64,000 nt of DNA, from assembly GCF_014646515.1 (NCBI RefSeq), contig NZ_BMNK01000008.1, positions 1 through 64,000 on the forward strand. The letters run 5' to 3'. Under the pieces are notes generated by a model. That model had not been told where the DNA came from. It ran no database searches and saw only the letters and a list, made by a program, of their open reading frames with translations. The position numbers and the translations under genes were made by a program. The DNA is from Nonomuraea glycinis. Its GTDB lineage: Bacteria > Actinomycetota > Actinomycetes > Streptosporangiales > Streptosporangiaceae. Each line of letters opens with the position of its first letter. Position 1 is the first letter of the stretch. Below, piece by piece: positions 16,423 through 27,441 of this stretch.

Positions 16423-16456
16423 GAGCCGCCAGGCGGTGATGTCCGCCTGGCGGCTC
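16423..16456 (-). terminator. Terminator of the aconitase gene
   Basis: Perfect 14-bp stem, GAGCCGCCAGGCGG (16423-16436) with its complement at 16443-16456, and a 6-nt loop. Read on the minus strand it is followed by TTT, fitting termination of the aconitase transcript; it may also stop the convergent metallopeptidase transcript. The rest of 16272-16595 shows no gene. Confidence 0.85.
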
Positions 16457-16595
16457 CCCTTGACCGGGTGATGGGCTGCCCCCGATGCGGGCGGCTGAGG
16501 ATCGCGCCCGTGCCCTGCCGCCAGGCGGCCGGGCCCCCGGCGCCCGCGCCCCGGCTCATGGCCGGAGCGTGGGCCCGGGACGCCTGGACGCGCGG

Positions 16596-19367
<2,772 letters not shown>

Positions 19368-19434
19368 GGTGGTTCGCCTCCTCCATAGACAGTTGCTAAG
19401 TGAATCCTGCCGCACCTCGGAAACGATCAGCACA

Positions 19435-19448
19435 TTAGGTGACCCTAA
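19435..19448 (-). promoter_or_regulatory. TTAGG/CCTAA element upstream of acnA
   Basis: TTAGGTGACCCTAA has inverted arms TTAGG and CCTAA. It resembles part of the iron-box consensus of DtxR/IdeR-type regulators (TTAGGTTAGGCTAACCTAA), which would make sense for an iron-sulfur enzyme, but the match is incomplete and the role is a guess. Confidence 0.3.
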
Positions 19449-19467
19449 GTCCAGGTCGCGGCGGATG

Positions 19468-19509
19468 TCTCGATGTCAAGATATCTCGAAAAGTATCTCG
19501 ACATCAAGT
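19468..19509 (-). promoter_or_regulatory. Three 14-bp operator-like repeats upstream of acnA
   Basis: TCTCGATGTCAAGA (19468-19481), TATCTCGAAAAGTA (19482-19495) and TCTCGACATCAAGT (19496-19509) lie end to end with exact 14-bp spacing. The outer two fit the palindrome TCTYGAYRTCRAGA. The array occupies the gap between the stop of the hydrolase gene and acnA, so it most likely controls acnA. The cognate regulator is not identifiable here. Confidence 0.55.
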
Positions 19510-20237
19510 TAAACCGGTGCCAGCCGCCAGAACAGCAGGCCGACGATGGCGACCGAGAGCACCGGGGCGAGGATCTTCTGCTCGAATTTCTTGCCGGTCT
19601 TGATGCCGATCTTCCACGGCAGCAGGAACTTGACCGACAGCGGCCAGAGCACCGGACAGCCCCGCTCCGTCAGGCAGTCGCCCACCACGTGCGCGAAACT
19701 GCCGATCCCGACGGCCAGCCCCAGCCAGGCGTAGCCCACCCCCTGCGACATGAAGACGGCGTAGAGCCCGGCGGTGAGCCCGATGTTGACCAGCGCGGAG
19801 GCGATCTTCTTGCCCGGGATGCCGATGCCGAGCGCGCGCAGGGCCAGCCCGATGAGCAGCACGACCATGATGTCGCGGCCGATCGGATAGGTGTTGGCCA
19901 GGAAGTGCGCGCCGAACCCGATCGCCACCGCGAAGGCCAGCGAGTGCGTGGCGCCTCTGTGCCCCCCGCTCGCCCAGGACACCGCCTTGCTCAGCATCCA
20001 GGTGACCGGCCCGAACGTCTGGGCGATCGTGGCGCTGGGGTGGTCGAGGTCGGGCAGCATCGCGGCGCCCGCGCAGATGATCGCTCCCGCGATGAGCTCG
20101 GTCGGGCCCAGGGCGGCGGCCATGATCCCGGTCTCGATGAAGCGTGAGGACTCGTTCAGCAGCGGTAACGCGGCCAACGGCGGCGCCAGGCCCAGCCAGG
20201 CGATGGCCCCCGTGAGCGCATGAGTGTGGCCCATCAT
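19509..20237 (-). CDS. Membrane-bound metal-dependent hydrolase (YdjM/DUF457-like)
   Basis: 242 aa from tandem ATGs at 20237/20234 (MMGHTHALTGAIAWLG). Conserved family marks are MGHTHALTG at the start, AAMLPDLDHPSATIAQ (Asp/His metal site) and GHRGATHSLAF, alternating with about six hydrophobic helices. This family of predicted inner-membrane hydrolases includes E. coli YdjM; the reaction is unknown. The frame is open to 20432, but the conserved MGHTH start fixes the N-terminus. It is divergent from the PadR gene and its stop abuts the acnA operator array, so it probably forms its own transcript. Confidence 0.85.
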   Translation of the reverse strand: MMGHTHALTGAIAWLGLAPPLAALPLLNESSRFIETGIMAAALGPTELIAGAIICAGAAMLPDLDHPSATIAQTFGPVTWMLSKAVSWASGGHRGATHSLAFAVAIGFGAHFLANTYPIGRDIMVVLLIGLALRALGIGIPGKKIASALVNIGLTAGLYAVFMSQGVGYAWLGLAVGIGSFAHVVGDCLTERGCPVLWPLSVKFLLPWKIGIKTGKKFEQKILAPVLSVAIVGLLFWRLAPV

Positions 20238-20429
20238 GATCGGACTGTACGCCAAACTCGCCGGAAACGCAGACGAGGTCGTCTCCGCGGCGACAGCACC
20301 CCCCAGCCCTGCCGACGCGGAACGACCTCGTCTGCTCTGAACAACGGCCCCCCACCCCATCCTGTTCCCGGATTCCTGAAGTTTTTGGTGATCTGTCTCA
20401 CTTGCCGGATCGCATTGCCAACGACATGC

Positions 20430-20445
20430 CAAAGATATATCTTTG
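20430..20445 (+). promoter_or_regulatory. Perfect 16-bp palindrome, PadR-type operator
   Basis: CAAAGATATATCTTTG is a perfect palindrome 36 bp before the PadR start codon, in A+T-rich DNA standing out from the high-GC surroundings. PadR regulators typically bind ATAT-containing palindromes of this kind in their own promoters, so autorepression is a reasonable inference. Confidence 0.75.
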
Positions 20446-20480
20446 AAGAGTCGAGAACAGTCTCAGAAGGAGAACCTCAG

Positions 20481-21185
20481 ATGACGTACGCACAAGCGGC
20501 GGGCGGGCCCTGGCCCGACAAGCACGAGTTCAAGAAGGCCGCCCGTGAGGCGATCAACGCCGTGGCCGGCGCCTTCGAGCAGGGACGCGAGCACCACCAC
20601 GGCGGCCCGCACGAGCACCGGCACCGCGGCAGGCGCGGGCCCGGCCAGTTCCCGTTCGACTTCGGGCGAGGCCCCTGGGGGCCCGGACCGTTCGGCGGGC
20701 ACCGAGGCTGGGGCGGCAGGCCGCGCAAGGCCAAGCGGGGCGACGTCCGCGCCGCGATCCTGGCACTGCTGGCCGAGGAGCCGCGCAACGGCTACCAGAT
20801 CATCCAGGAGATCGCCGAGCGCAGCGAAGGCGGCTGGAAGCCCAGCCCCGGCGCCGTCTACCCGGCGTTGCAGCAGCTCACCGACGAGGGCCTGGTCATC
20901 TCCGTCGAGAACGAAGGCCGCAAGACGTTCCGGCTCACCGAGTCCGGCCAGGCCTACATCGACGCGCACGCCGACGAGGTCAGCGCCCCGTGGGACGACA
21001 TGCGGCCCGACATCGACGACAACACGGCGGACCTGTGGGACACCGCCCGGCAGTCCGCGTTCGCGATGATGCAGATTCTGCAGACCGGAAGTGACGCACA
21101 AATCCGCGAAGCGCGTAAGACTCTGGGTGAGACCCGGCGCAAGCTCTACCAGATCCTGGCCGACGGCGACCCGGGCGAGGAGTGA
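20481..21185 (+). CDS. PadR-family regulator with a His/Gly-rich N-terminal segment
   Basis: 234 aa from the ATG at 20481 with AGAAGGAGA upstream. Residues about 35-85 are extremely rich in His, Gly, Arg and Pro (EHHHGGPHEHRHRGRRGPGQ and FGRGPWGPGPFGGHRGWGG). The PadR winged helix follows (GDVRAAILALLAEEPRNGYQ, GAVYPALQQLTDEGLV, GRKTFRLTESGQ) and then a C-terminal dimerisation helix region. It is probably a repressor acting on the palindrome at 20430-20445. The His-rich extension is unusual for PadR proteins and could bind a divalent metal. Its end lies 56 bp before the DUF1707 gene, which it probably co-regulates. Confidence 0.9.
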   Translation: MTYAQAAGGPWPDKHEFKKAAREAINAVAGAFEQGREHHHGGPHEHRHRGRRGPGQFPFDFGRGPWGPGPFGGHRGWGGRPRKAKRGDVRAAILALLAEEPRNGYQIIQEIAERSEGGWKPSPGAVYPALQQLTDEGLVISVENEGRKTFRLTESGQAYIDAHADEVSAPWDDMRPDIDDNTADLWDTARQSAFAMMQILQTGSDAQIREARKTLGETRRKLYQILADGDPGEE

Positions 21186-21241
21186 CCGGCGTGACCAGTG
21201 CCGCACTGGCAGGCGGGCTCGGAGAGAGGAATCAATCCGGC

Positions 21242-21733
21242 ATGGACCCTAACGATCTCCGCATCGGCGACGCCGAGCGCGAGCAGACCATGGCCGCCCT
21301 GCGCGAGCACTTCGCGGCAGGCCGCCTGAACCACGAGGAGCTCGACGAGCGCCTGGACCAGACCCTGGCGGCGCGCACCGTCGGCGAACTGGTCCACGTG
21401 ACGGCCGACCTGCCGGGCAGCCAGGTGCCGGGCTACCGCGAGCCGGCCGCGCCGCACGACGCGAACGACTGGCGGGAGGCGATGCGCGCGCAGCGCAAGC
21501 AGATGCGGGCGCTGCACCACCAGCACCGGGAGGCGCACCACCGCGGCCGGCCGGGTCCCCCCTGGCGTGGTCACCACGGCCCCGGCCCGATCCTGCCGTT
21601 CCTGTTCGTCCTGGTGATGTTGGGGTTGATCTTCGGCGGGGCCGGCGTGTTCAAGGTGCTGTTCTTCGTCTGGATATCGGCGATGATCTTCACCTTCGTC
21701 AGCCGGCGCCTGCACCGCCACCGCCGGGACTGA
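21242..21733 (+). CDS. DUF1707 membrane protein with a His-rich linker
   Basis: 163 aa. Residues 4-55 form the DUF1707 domain (LRIGDAEREQTMAALREHFA, AGRLNHEELDERLDQTLAAR), common in actinobacterial membrane proteins. A His/Gly/Pro-rich linker follows (ALHHQHREAHHRGRPGPPW) and then two hydrophobic helices (about 115-155) with a basic C-terminus. The ATG at 21242 coincides with the start of the domain and has AGAGAGGAA upstream; a GTG at 21182 overlapping the PadR stop would add 20 residues outside the domain. Function unknown; membrane localisation is clear. It is likely the regulated target of the preceding PadR gene. Confidence 0.85.
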   Translation: MDPNDLRIGDAEREQTMAALREHFAAGRLNHEELDERLDQTLAARTVGELVHVTADLPGSQVPGYREPAAPHDANDWREAMRAQRKQMRALHHQHREAHHRGRPGPPWRGHHGPGPILPFLFVLVMLGLIFGGAGVFKVLFFVWISAMIFTFVSRRLHRHRRD

Positions 21734-21736
21734 GTG

Positions 21737-23137
21737 TCACCCCATCTCTTCGAGCCGCCGGCCCTTGGTCTCCTTGAGCCATCTGGCCACGAAGAGGAAG
21801 GAGAGCACGGCGAAGAGCGCGTACATGGCGTAGGTGAGCGGCAGGTTCCACGCCGACAGCGCCGGGAAGGTCACCGTGATCAGCCAGTTCGCCACCCACT
21901 GAGCCGCCGCCGCGACACCCAGGGCGGCGGCTCGGATCCGGTTGGGGAACATCTCGCCTAGCAGCACCCAGACCACCACGCCCCACGACAGCGCGAAGAA
22001 CAGCACGAACGCGTTGGCGGCGATCAGCGCGACCAGGCCCTGCACATCGGGCAGCGAGACCTCCCCGCCGACGGTCCTGGCGGAGCTGAAGGCGAAGGCG
22101 GCGGTGGCCAGCGAGATCGCCATCCCGGCGGAGCCGATGAGCAGCAGCGGCTTACGGCCGATCCGGTCGACCAGGGCGATGGCGATGAAGGTGCCGATGA
22201 TGTTGATGACCGAGCTGGAGAAGCTGATCAGCAGGGAGTCGGCCTGGTTGATGCCCACCGACTGCCACAGCACCGACGAGTAGTAGAAAATCACGTTGAT
22301 GCCCACGAACTGCTGGAAGACCGACAGGACGATGCCGATCCAGACGATCGGCAGCAGTCCGAGCGCGGGCCCGCGCAGGTCCTTCACCGTCGGCCGGTCC
22401 TCGGTCCTGAGCACGTGCCTGATCTCCTGCACGCGGGCGTCGACGTCCACGTCCGCGTTCTCGACCTGGCTCAGCACCTGACGAGCCTGCTCGTGCCGGC
22501 CGGCCATGACGAGATAGCGGGGCGACTCGGGGATGACCGAGGCCAGCAGGAGGTAGAGCAGAGCCGGCACGACGCACGCCCCCAGCATCCACTGCCAGGC
22601 CTGCAGCCCCCACAGCACGTTGTTCACGTCCCCGCCCGCCACCCGGACGAGCACATAGTTGACCAGCTGGGAGCAGGCGATGCCGAGCACGATCGCGAGC
22701 TGCTGGAACGAGCCCAGCCTGCCGCGGTAGGCGGCGGGCGCCACCTCGGCGATGTAGGCGGGACCGAGCACGGACGCCATCCCGATCGCGAACCCCGCCA
22801 GGAGCCGCCACACGGTCAGGTCCCAGACGGCGAACGGGAGCATCTGCCCGATCGAGCTGACGGCGAACAGGATCGCCGCCGCCTGCATCGACTTGGTCCG
22901 CCCCCACCGGTCGGCGAGCCCGCCCCCGATCCACGCGCCCACGGCCGAGCCGAGCAGCGCGATGGCGACCACCACACCGATCTCCACCGGGCCCACCTGG
23001 AAATGACGCTGGATACCGACGACGGCGCCGTTGATCACCGAACTGTCGTAACCGAACAGGAATCCGCCCATGGCCGCCGAGGCCGCGATGAAGACGACGT
23101 GGCGCAGATTCTCCTGGCGCACATGATCAGTAGCCAT
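21737..23137 (-). CDS. Sugar porter family MFS transporter
   Basis: 466 aa with 12 membrane helices. Signature motifs are GGFLFGYDSSVINGAV in helix 1, GGGLADRWGRTKSM between helices 2 and 3, PAYIAEVAPAAYRGRLGS, PESPRYLV after helix 6, the QQFVGINVIFYYSS sugar-binding segment of helix 7, VDRIGRKPLLL and the C-terminal LKETKGRRLEEM. This is the XylE/GalP/GlcP type: proton-coupled import of a hexose or pentose. The exact sugar is not predictable. The gene is monocistronic and faces the DUF1707 gene tail to tail with a 3-bp gap. Confidence 0.95.
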   Translation of the reverse strand: MATDHVRQENLRHVVFIAASAAMGGFLFGYDSSVINGAVVGIQRHFQVGPVEIGVVVAIALLGSAVGAWIGGGLADRWGRTKSMQAAAILFAVSSIGQMLPFAVWDLTVWRLLAGFAIGMASVLGPAYIAEVAPAAYRGRLGSFQQLAIVLGIACSQLVNYVLVRVAGGDVNNVLWGLQAWQWMLGACVVPALLYLLLASVIPESPRYLVMAGRHEQARQVLSQVENADVDVDARVQEIRHVLRTEDRPTVKDLRGPALGLLPIVWIGIVLSVFQQFVGINVIFYYSSVLWQSVGINQADSLLISFSSSVINIIGTFIAIALVDRIGRKPLLLIGSAGMAISLATAAFAFSSARTVGGEVSLPDVQGLVALIAANAFVLFFALSWGVVVWVLLGEMFPNRIRAAALGVAAAAQWVANWLITVTFPALSAWNLPLTYAMYALFAVLSFLFVARWLKETKGRRLEEMG

Positions 23138-23205
23138 ACCGATCCCTTCCCCGGAGAGAAGGGCCTACCCCTGGACACCGTGCGTGATGTCCCGATCACC
23201 CGATC

Positions 23206-23328
23206 TCAGCGGGTGATCCAGAAGACCGCGACGGCCACCGCCGCCACCGCCAGCGCCAGCCCGTAGAGGAGCAGGGCCCTGACGAGGCGACGGCGGAGGT
23301 ACCCGGGGCGGTGCCGGTCGGCGGTCAC
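23206..23328 (-). CDS. 40-aa single-pass membrane protein coupled to pnkp
   Basis: A GTG at 23328 overlaps the pnkp stop codon by 4 bp (GTGA) and opens a 40-residue frame: a very basic N-terminus (TADRHRPGYLRRRLVRALLL) followed by one hydrophobic helix (YGLALAVAAVAVAVFWITR) and a TGA at 23206-23208. The tight stop/start overlap is the main evidence that it is translated. No family is recognised. The topology is that of a small inner-membrane protein with a cytoplasmic Arg-rich end, which could tether something to the membrane or bind RNA; both ideas are speculation. Confidence 0.55.
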   Translation of the reverse strand: MTADRHRPGYLRRRLVRALLLYGLALAVAAVAVAVFWITR

Positions 23329-25778
23329 AGGCGCGGATCCACGGGCTCGGACTCCAACGCCAGCACCCCGAAGACCGGCTCGTGCACCCGCCAGCCCGCC
23401 TCCCCCTCGGCCAGCCGCGCGAGCGCCTCCAGGCCGAGCGCGTGCTCGCGCAGCGCGAGCGAGCGCTTCTTGCCGAGAAAACGCCTGCGCAGTACGTCCA
23501 GCGACTCGGTGTAGTCAGGGCCGTAGATGATCCGCAGATACTCCCTGCCCCGGACCTTGACGCCCGGCTGGACCCGCCCGCCCACGTGCGCGGCGGGCTT
23601 GACCACCATGCCCTCGCCGCCCTGCGCGGTCATGGACTCCCACCACGCCACCGCCTCGGCCCGCGACCGCGCGGAGTCCAGGGAGACGACGACGTGCCGG
23701 GTCTGCGTGATCATGGGCGAGTCGAGCAGCGCCAGCGTCTCCAGGTGCCAGGCGTGCGGCTCCAGGGCCGTGGCCCTGCCCTCGCACGCCAGGATCTGGA
23801 ACGGCGCCAGCCGCACCCCGTCCAGGCCGTCGACCGGCCAGCAGTAGCGTGCGTACGCGTCCCGGAACAGGGCGGCGTTGCCGGCCCGCTGCCGGGTGCG
23901 TGCCAGCAGCCCGCCCACGTCGAGCCCGCGCCCGGCCGCCGCCTCCAGCGCCGACACCGCCTCGGGCAGCGCGGCCCGCGCGGCGGCCCCGACGGAGGCG
24001 TACTGACTCCTGATCAGCTCGCCCGCCTTGGCCGACCAGGGCAGCAGCTCGCAGTCGAGCACCACCCAGTCGGTGCCGAGCGCCTCCCACAGCGGCTCGC
24101 ACGCCTCGCGCAGCCGCTCGACGAGCGGCTCCAGGTCGGTGAAGAACGGCCGGCCGGTGCGGGTGTAGACGGCGCCGCCGCCGGCGACGCCGAACCGCTT
24201 CAGCGCCGCCTCGGGAGTCCGGGCGAGTACGGCCACCGCCCGCGAGCCCATGTGCTTCTCCTCGCACACCACCTCACCGACCCCGGCCGCGGCGAACTCG
24301 TCGAACGCCTCGTCCGGGTGCTCCAGGTAGCCGTCGAGCGCGGACGTCTGGGCCGGCGCCATGGTCGGCGGCAGGTACACCAGCCAGCGCGGGTCCACCG
24401 CGAACCGGCTCATGACCTCCAGGGCCGCGGCCGCGTTCTCCTCGTGCACCTTGATCCGCCCGGCGAACCTGGTCTCGATGTGCCGGGTGCCCCGCACGTC
24501 GCCGATGTCCAGCAGCGCCGGGTCACGGGCCGGTCCGGCGAGTGGCTTGACCGACTCGTACCAGACCTTCTCGGCGGGCACCTGGACCAGCTCCCGCTCG
24601 GGGTAGCGCAGCGCGGTGAGGCTGCCGCCGAAGACGCAGCCGGTGTCGAGGCAGATCGTGTTGTTGACCCACTCGGGCCGGGTGGTGGGCGTGTGGCCGT
24701 AGACGACCATGGCCCGGCCGCGGTACTCCTCGGCCCACGGGTAGCGGACCGGCAGGCCGTACTCGTCGGTCTCGCCGGTGGTGTCGCCGTACAGGGCGAA
24801 CGCGCGGACCCGGCCGGACGCGCGGCCGTGGTAGGCCTCCTTGAGTCCGGCGTGCGCGACCACGAGCCGGCCGCCGTCGAGCACGTAGTGGCTGAGCAGG
24901 CCGTCCATGAAGGCGAGTGCCCGGGCGACGAACTCCGGCGGCTCGGCGGCGAGCTGGTCGAGCGACTCGCGCAGGCCGTGCGCCACCGTGACCTTGCGGC
25001 CCTGCAGGGCGCGGGCCAGCTTGGCCTCGTGGTTGCCCGCCACGCAGATCGCCGTGCCGGCCGCCACCATGCTCATGACCAGGCGCAGCACGCCGGGCGA
25101 GTCGGGGCCGCGGTCCACCAGGTCGCCGACGAACACGGCCGTGCGGCCCTCGGGGTGGGTGAGGCCCTCCCAGCCGAGCCGGGCGAGCAGCGACTCCAGC
25201 TCCGCGCGGCAGCCGTGCACGTCACCGATGATGTCGAACGGGCCGGTGAGCTCGCGCTTGTCGGTCCAGCCCTTCTCGTACGCGATCTCCGCGCGGTCGA
25301 TCTCCTCGACGCCGCGCAGGACGTGCACCTTCCTGAAGCCGTCGCGGGAGATCTTGCCGAGCGAGCGGCGCAGGTCCTTGCGCTGGCGGATCACCACCCG
25401 GGCGCCGAAGTCGCGGTCGGGGCGGGTGGAGTTGCGCTCGACGGCCACCTCCTCCGGCACGTCCAGGACGATCGCCTCGGCCAGCACGTCGTGCTTCTTG
25501 GCCAGGTCGATGAGGCTCCTGCGGGCGGCGTACTGCACGTTGGTGGCGTCGACCACGGTGAGCAGGCCCCTGGACAGGCGCACGCCGACGATGTGGTGGA
25601 GCAGGTCGAACGCCGCCGGGGTGGCCGACTGGTCGTTCTCGTCGTCGGAGACCAGGCCGCGGCAGAAGTCCGACGAGATGATCTGCGTCGGCTTGAAGTG
25701 CCTGGCGGCGAACGTCGACTTGCCGCTGCCGGAGACGCCGACGAGCACGACGAGGGAGAGCTCGGGGATGCTAATCAC
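23325..25778 (-). CDS. pnkp: Polynucleotide kinase-phosphatase (Pnkp), RNA repair
   Basis: 817 aa with three domains. An N-terminal 5'-kinase carries the P-loop GVSGSGKS at residues 14-21. A central metallophosphoesterase (GDVHGCRAELESLLARLGW from about residue 180, then VGDLVDRGPDS and CVAGNHEAKL) removes 2',3'-cyclic phosphates. A C-terminal ligase-like adenylyltransferase has the nucleotidyl Lys (508) in VCEEKHMGSRAVAVL. Bacterial Pnkp works with Hen1 to heal and seal RNAs cut by ribotoxins, and Hen1 is the gene directly upstream. The GTG at 25778 overlaps the hen1 stop by 8 bp and places the P-loop at the usual distance. All catalytic motifs are intact. Confidence 0.96.
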   Translation of the reverse strand: MISIPELSLVVLVGVSGSGKSTFAARHFKPTQIISSDFCRGLVSDDENDQSATPAAFDLLHHIVGVRLSRGLLTVVDATNVQYAARRSLIDLAKKHDVLAEAIVLDVPEEVAVERNSTRPDRDFGARVVIRQRKDLRRSLGKISRDGFRKVHVLRGVEEIDRAEIAYEKGWTDKRELTGPFDIIGDVHGCRAELESLLARLGWEGLTHPEGRTAVFVGDLVDRGPDSPGVLRLVMSMVAAGTAICVAGNHEAKLARALQGRKVTVAHGLRESLDQLAAEPPEFVARALAFMDGLLSHYVLDGGRLVVAHAGLKEAYHGRASGRVRAFALYGDTTGETDEYGLPVRYPWAEEYRGRAMVVYGHTPTTRPEWVNNTICLDTGCVFGGSLTALRYPERELVQVPAEKVWYESVKPLAGPARDPALLDIGDVRGTRHIETRFAGRIKVHEENAAAALEVMSRFAVDPRWLVYLPPTMAPAQTSALDGYLEHPDEAFDEFAAAGVGEVVCEEKHMGSRAVAVLARTPEAALKRFGVAGGGAVYTRTGRPFFTDLEPLVERLREACEPLWEALGTDWVVLDCELLPWSAKAGELIRSQYASVGAAARAALPEAVSALEAAAGRGLDVGGLLARTRQRAGNAALFRDAYARYCWPVDGLDGVRLAPFQILACEGRATALEPHAWHLETLALLDSPMITQTRHVVVSLDSARSRAEAVAWWESMTAQGGEGMVVKPAAHVGGRVQPGVKVRGREYLRIIYGPDYTESLDVLRRRFLGKKRSLALREHALGLEALARLAEGEAGWRVHEPVFGVLALESEPVDPRL

Positions 25779-27393
25779 GGACGAACACTCCCATCTGGGT
25801 GGGCGGGCCGAGGTCAGGATCTGGTTCGCCCACGGGCCTGACGGTGGCACGGTAGCCGTACCGACCGGCCACCCGGGCCACCCAGGCGGCGAACTCGGCG
25901 CGGGTCCACTCGAAACGGTGGTCGGGGTGGCGCAGCCCGGTCAGGAACTCGTAGCGGACGTTGTACTCGATGTTCGGCGTGGTCACCAGCACGTGACCGG
26001 GCCTGGCATGCCCGAACACGACCTGTTCGAGCGCGGCCAGCCGGGGCGGGTCGACGTGCTCGACGACCTCCATGAGCACGGCCGCGTCATAGCCGGACAG
26101 CCGCTTGTCGGTGTAGGTGAGCGCGCCCTGGAAGAGGGTGAGCCTGGCCCGCTTGCCGTCGGGCATCCGGTCCAGCTTGAGCTTGCGGGCGGCGATGGTG
26201 AGCGCCATCGACGAGACGTCCATCCCGGCCACGCGGGCGAACCTCGGCCTGGACAGCAGCGCGCCGACCAACTCGCCCTTCCCGCAGCCCAGGTCGATCA
26301 CGCTGGTCGCACCGAGCTCCTCCAGCGTCTCCAGTACGGCGATCCGCCGCTGCAGGTTGAGCGGCGCCCGCTTCACCACCCCGGCACCCTCAAGATCAGC
26401 GCCATCGGACTCGGCGCCATCGGACTCGGGCGTCTCCTGCTGGGCCTCGGACGTTGTGGCATCCGGCCCGGCGGCTCCAGGCTCGGGCCGCTCCGCCTGG
26501 GCCTCAGGCTGCTCCGCGTGGGCCTCGGGCTGCTCCGCCTGGGCCTCGGGCTGCTCCGCCTGGGCCTCGGCCTCGGCCGCCGCCGCCTCGTCGGCGGCCG
26601 TCTCCTCCGCCGGGGCCTCCTCGGACACCGCGGGCTCCAGCCGCTCCTCGGGCTCGTCGCCCAGCTCGGCCAGGCGGGCCAGCGCGGTGCGCGCCATCGC
26701 CCAGCGGCGGCCGAGGTAGCGCCGGGTGATCATGGCGCGCTCCGGGTGGTCGCGCAGCCAGCCCTCACCGGCCCGGATCAGCTTGTCGATCTCGTCGGAG
26801 GCGATCCAGTAGTGCTTGCCGTCGTCGAGCACGGGCAGCAGCACGTACAGGTGGTTGAGCGCGTCGGCGAGCCGGACGGTGCCGCTCAGCGCGAGCCGGA
26901 CGTAGCGCGAGTCGCCCCACTCGGGAAAGCCCTCGTCGAGCAGCACCGGCTGCGCCTCGACCCGCCAGCCGAGCGGCGCGAACAGCCGCTCCGCCAGCTC
27001 GGGCCCGCCTCGGCAGGGCAGCGCGGGCAGCCGGATCTCCAGCGGTAGCGGCGTGTCGGCCAGCTCCTGCCGGGAGGCGCACCGCCCGGCCCGCGCGGTC
27101 CTGAATACATCGGCCAGCGCCACCGCCAGCAGCGAGGAGGCGGCGTAGGGCCGGTCGTTCACGTACTGGGACAGGCTGAAGTCGGGCGAGCCCTTGCCCC
27201 GCGACCGGGCCAGTGCCACCGGGTCGATGTCCAGCAGCAGCGCCGCGGTGCAGCGCTCGTCGCCGGCTTCGGGGTAGAACACGGTGGCCTCCCCGAACGA
27301 CTGCCCGAACCGCTGCACCTTGTCGGGATGTTTGTGCAGCAGGAAACCCAGGTCGGTGGCGGGCCGGGCCGTCGTGGAGATCGTCAGAAGCAC
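25771..27393 (-). CDS. hen1: 3'-terminal RNA ribose 2'-O-methyltransferase Hen1
   Basis: 540 aa. The N-terminal domain (about 1-240) is the Hen1 ligase-activating region (LLTISTTARPATDLGFLLHK, YVNDRPYAASSLLAVAL). The C-terminal domain (about 335-540) is the SAM-dependent methyltransferase: SVIDLGCGKGELVGALLS, the metal-binding EVVEHVDPPRLAALE, and TPNIEYNVRYEF with HPDHRFEW. It methylates the 2'-OH at a cleaved RNA 3' end before Pnkp seals it, so the repaired site resists renewed cleavage. The linker between domains is long, acidic and repetitive. It is coupled to pnkp downstream and follows the LLM oxidoreductase by 48 bp, so all may be one operon. Confidence 0.96.
   Translation of the reverse strand: MLLTISTTARPATDLGFLLHKHPDKVQRFGQSFGEATVFYPEAGDERCTAALLLDIDPVALARSRGKGSPDFSLSQYVNDRPYAASSLLAVALADVFRTARAGRCASRQELADTPLPLEIRLPALPCRGGPELAERLFAPLGWRVEAQPVLLDEGFPEWGDSRYVRLALSGTVRLADALNHLYVLLPVLDDGKHYWIASDEIDKLIRAGEGWLRDHPERAMITRRYLGRRWAMARTALARLAELGDEPEERLEPAVSEEAPAEETAADEAAAAEAEAQAEQPEAQAEQPEAHAEQPEAQAERPEPGAAGPDATTSEAQQETPESDGAESDGADLEGAGVVKRAPLNLQRRIAVLETLEELGATSVIDLGCGKGELVGALLSRPRFARVAGMDVSSMALTIAARKLKLDRMPDGKRARLTLFQGALTYTDKRLSGYDAAVLMEVVEHVDPPRLAALEQVVFGHARPGHVLVTTPNIEYNVRYEFLTGLRHPDHRFEWTRAEFAAWVARVAGRYGYRATVRPVGEPDPDLGPPTQMGVFVRD
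26490..26573 (-). repeat. 21-bp tandem repeat in the Hen1 linker, four units
   Basis: Four 21-bp units at 26490-26510, 26511-26531, 26532-26552 and about 26553-26573 encode a heptad-like QAEQPEA repeated in the protein linker (variants HAEQPEA and QAERPEP). The repeat keeps the frame, so unit gain or loss would only change linker length. Confidence 0.85.
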
Positions 27394-27441
27394 CGCCCAA
27401 GTCTGCCCCAGCCGGACAAAGGGCCGCCATCGTATTAGTCA

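Noticed and set aside
23382..27048. Long plus-strand frames opposite pnkp and hen1
   Set aside because: Antisense mirror frames; pnkp and hen1 have all catalytic motifs on the other strand.
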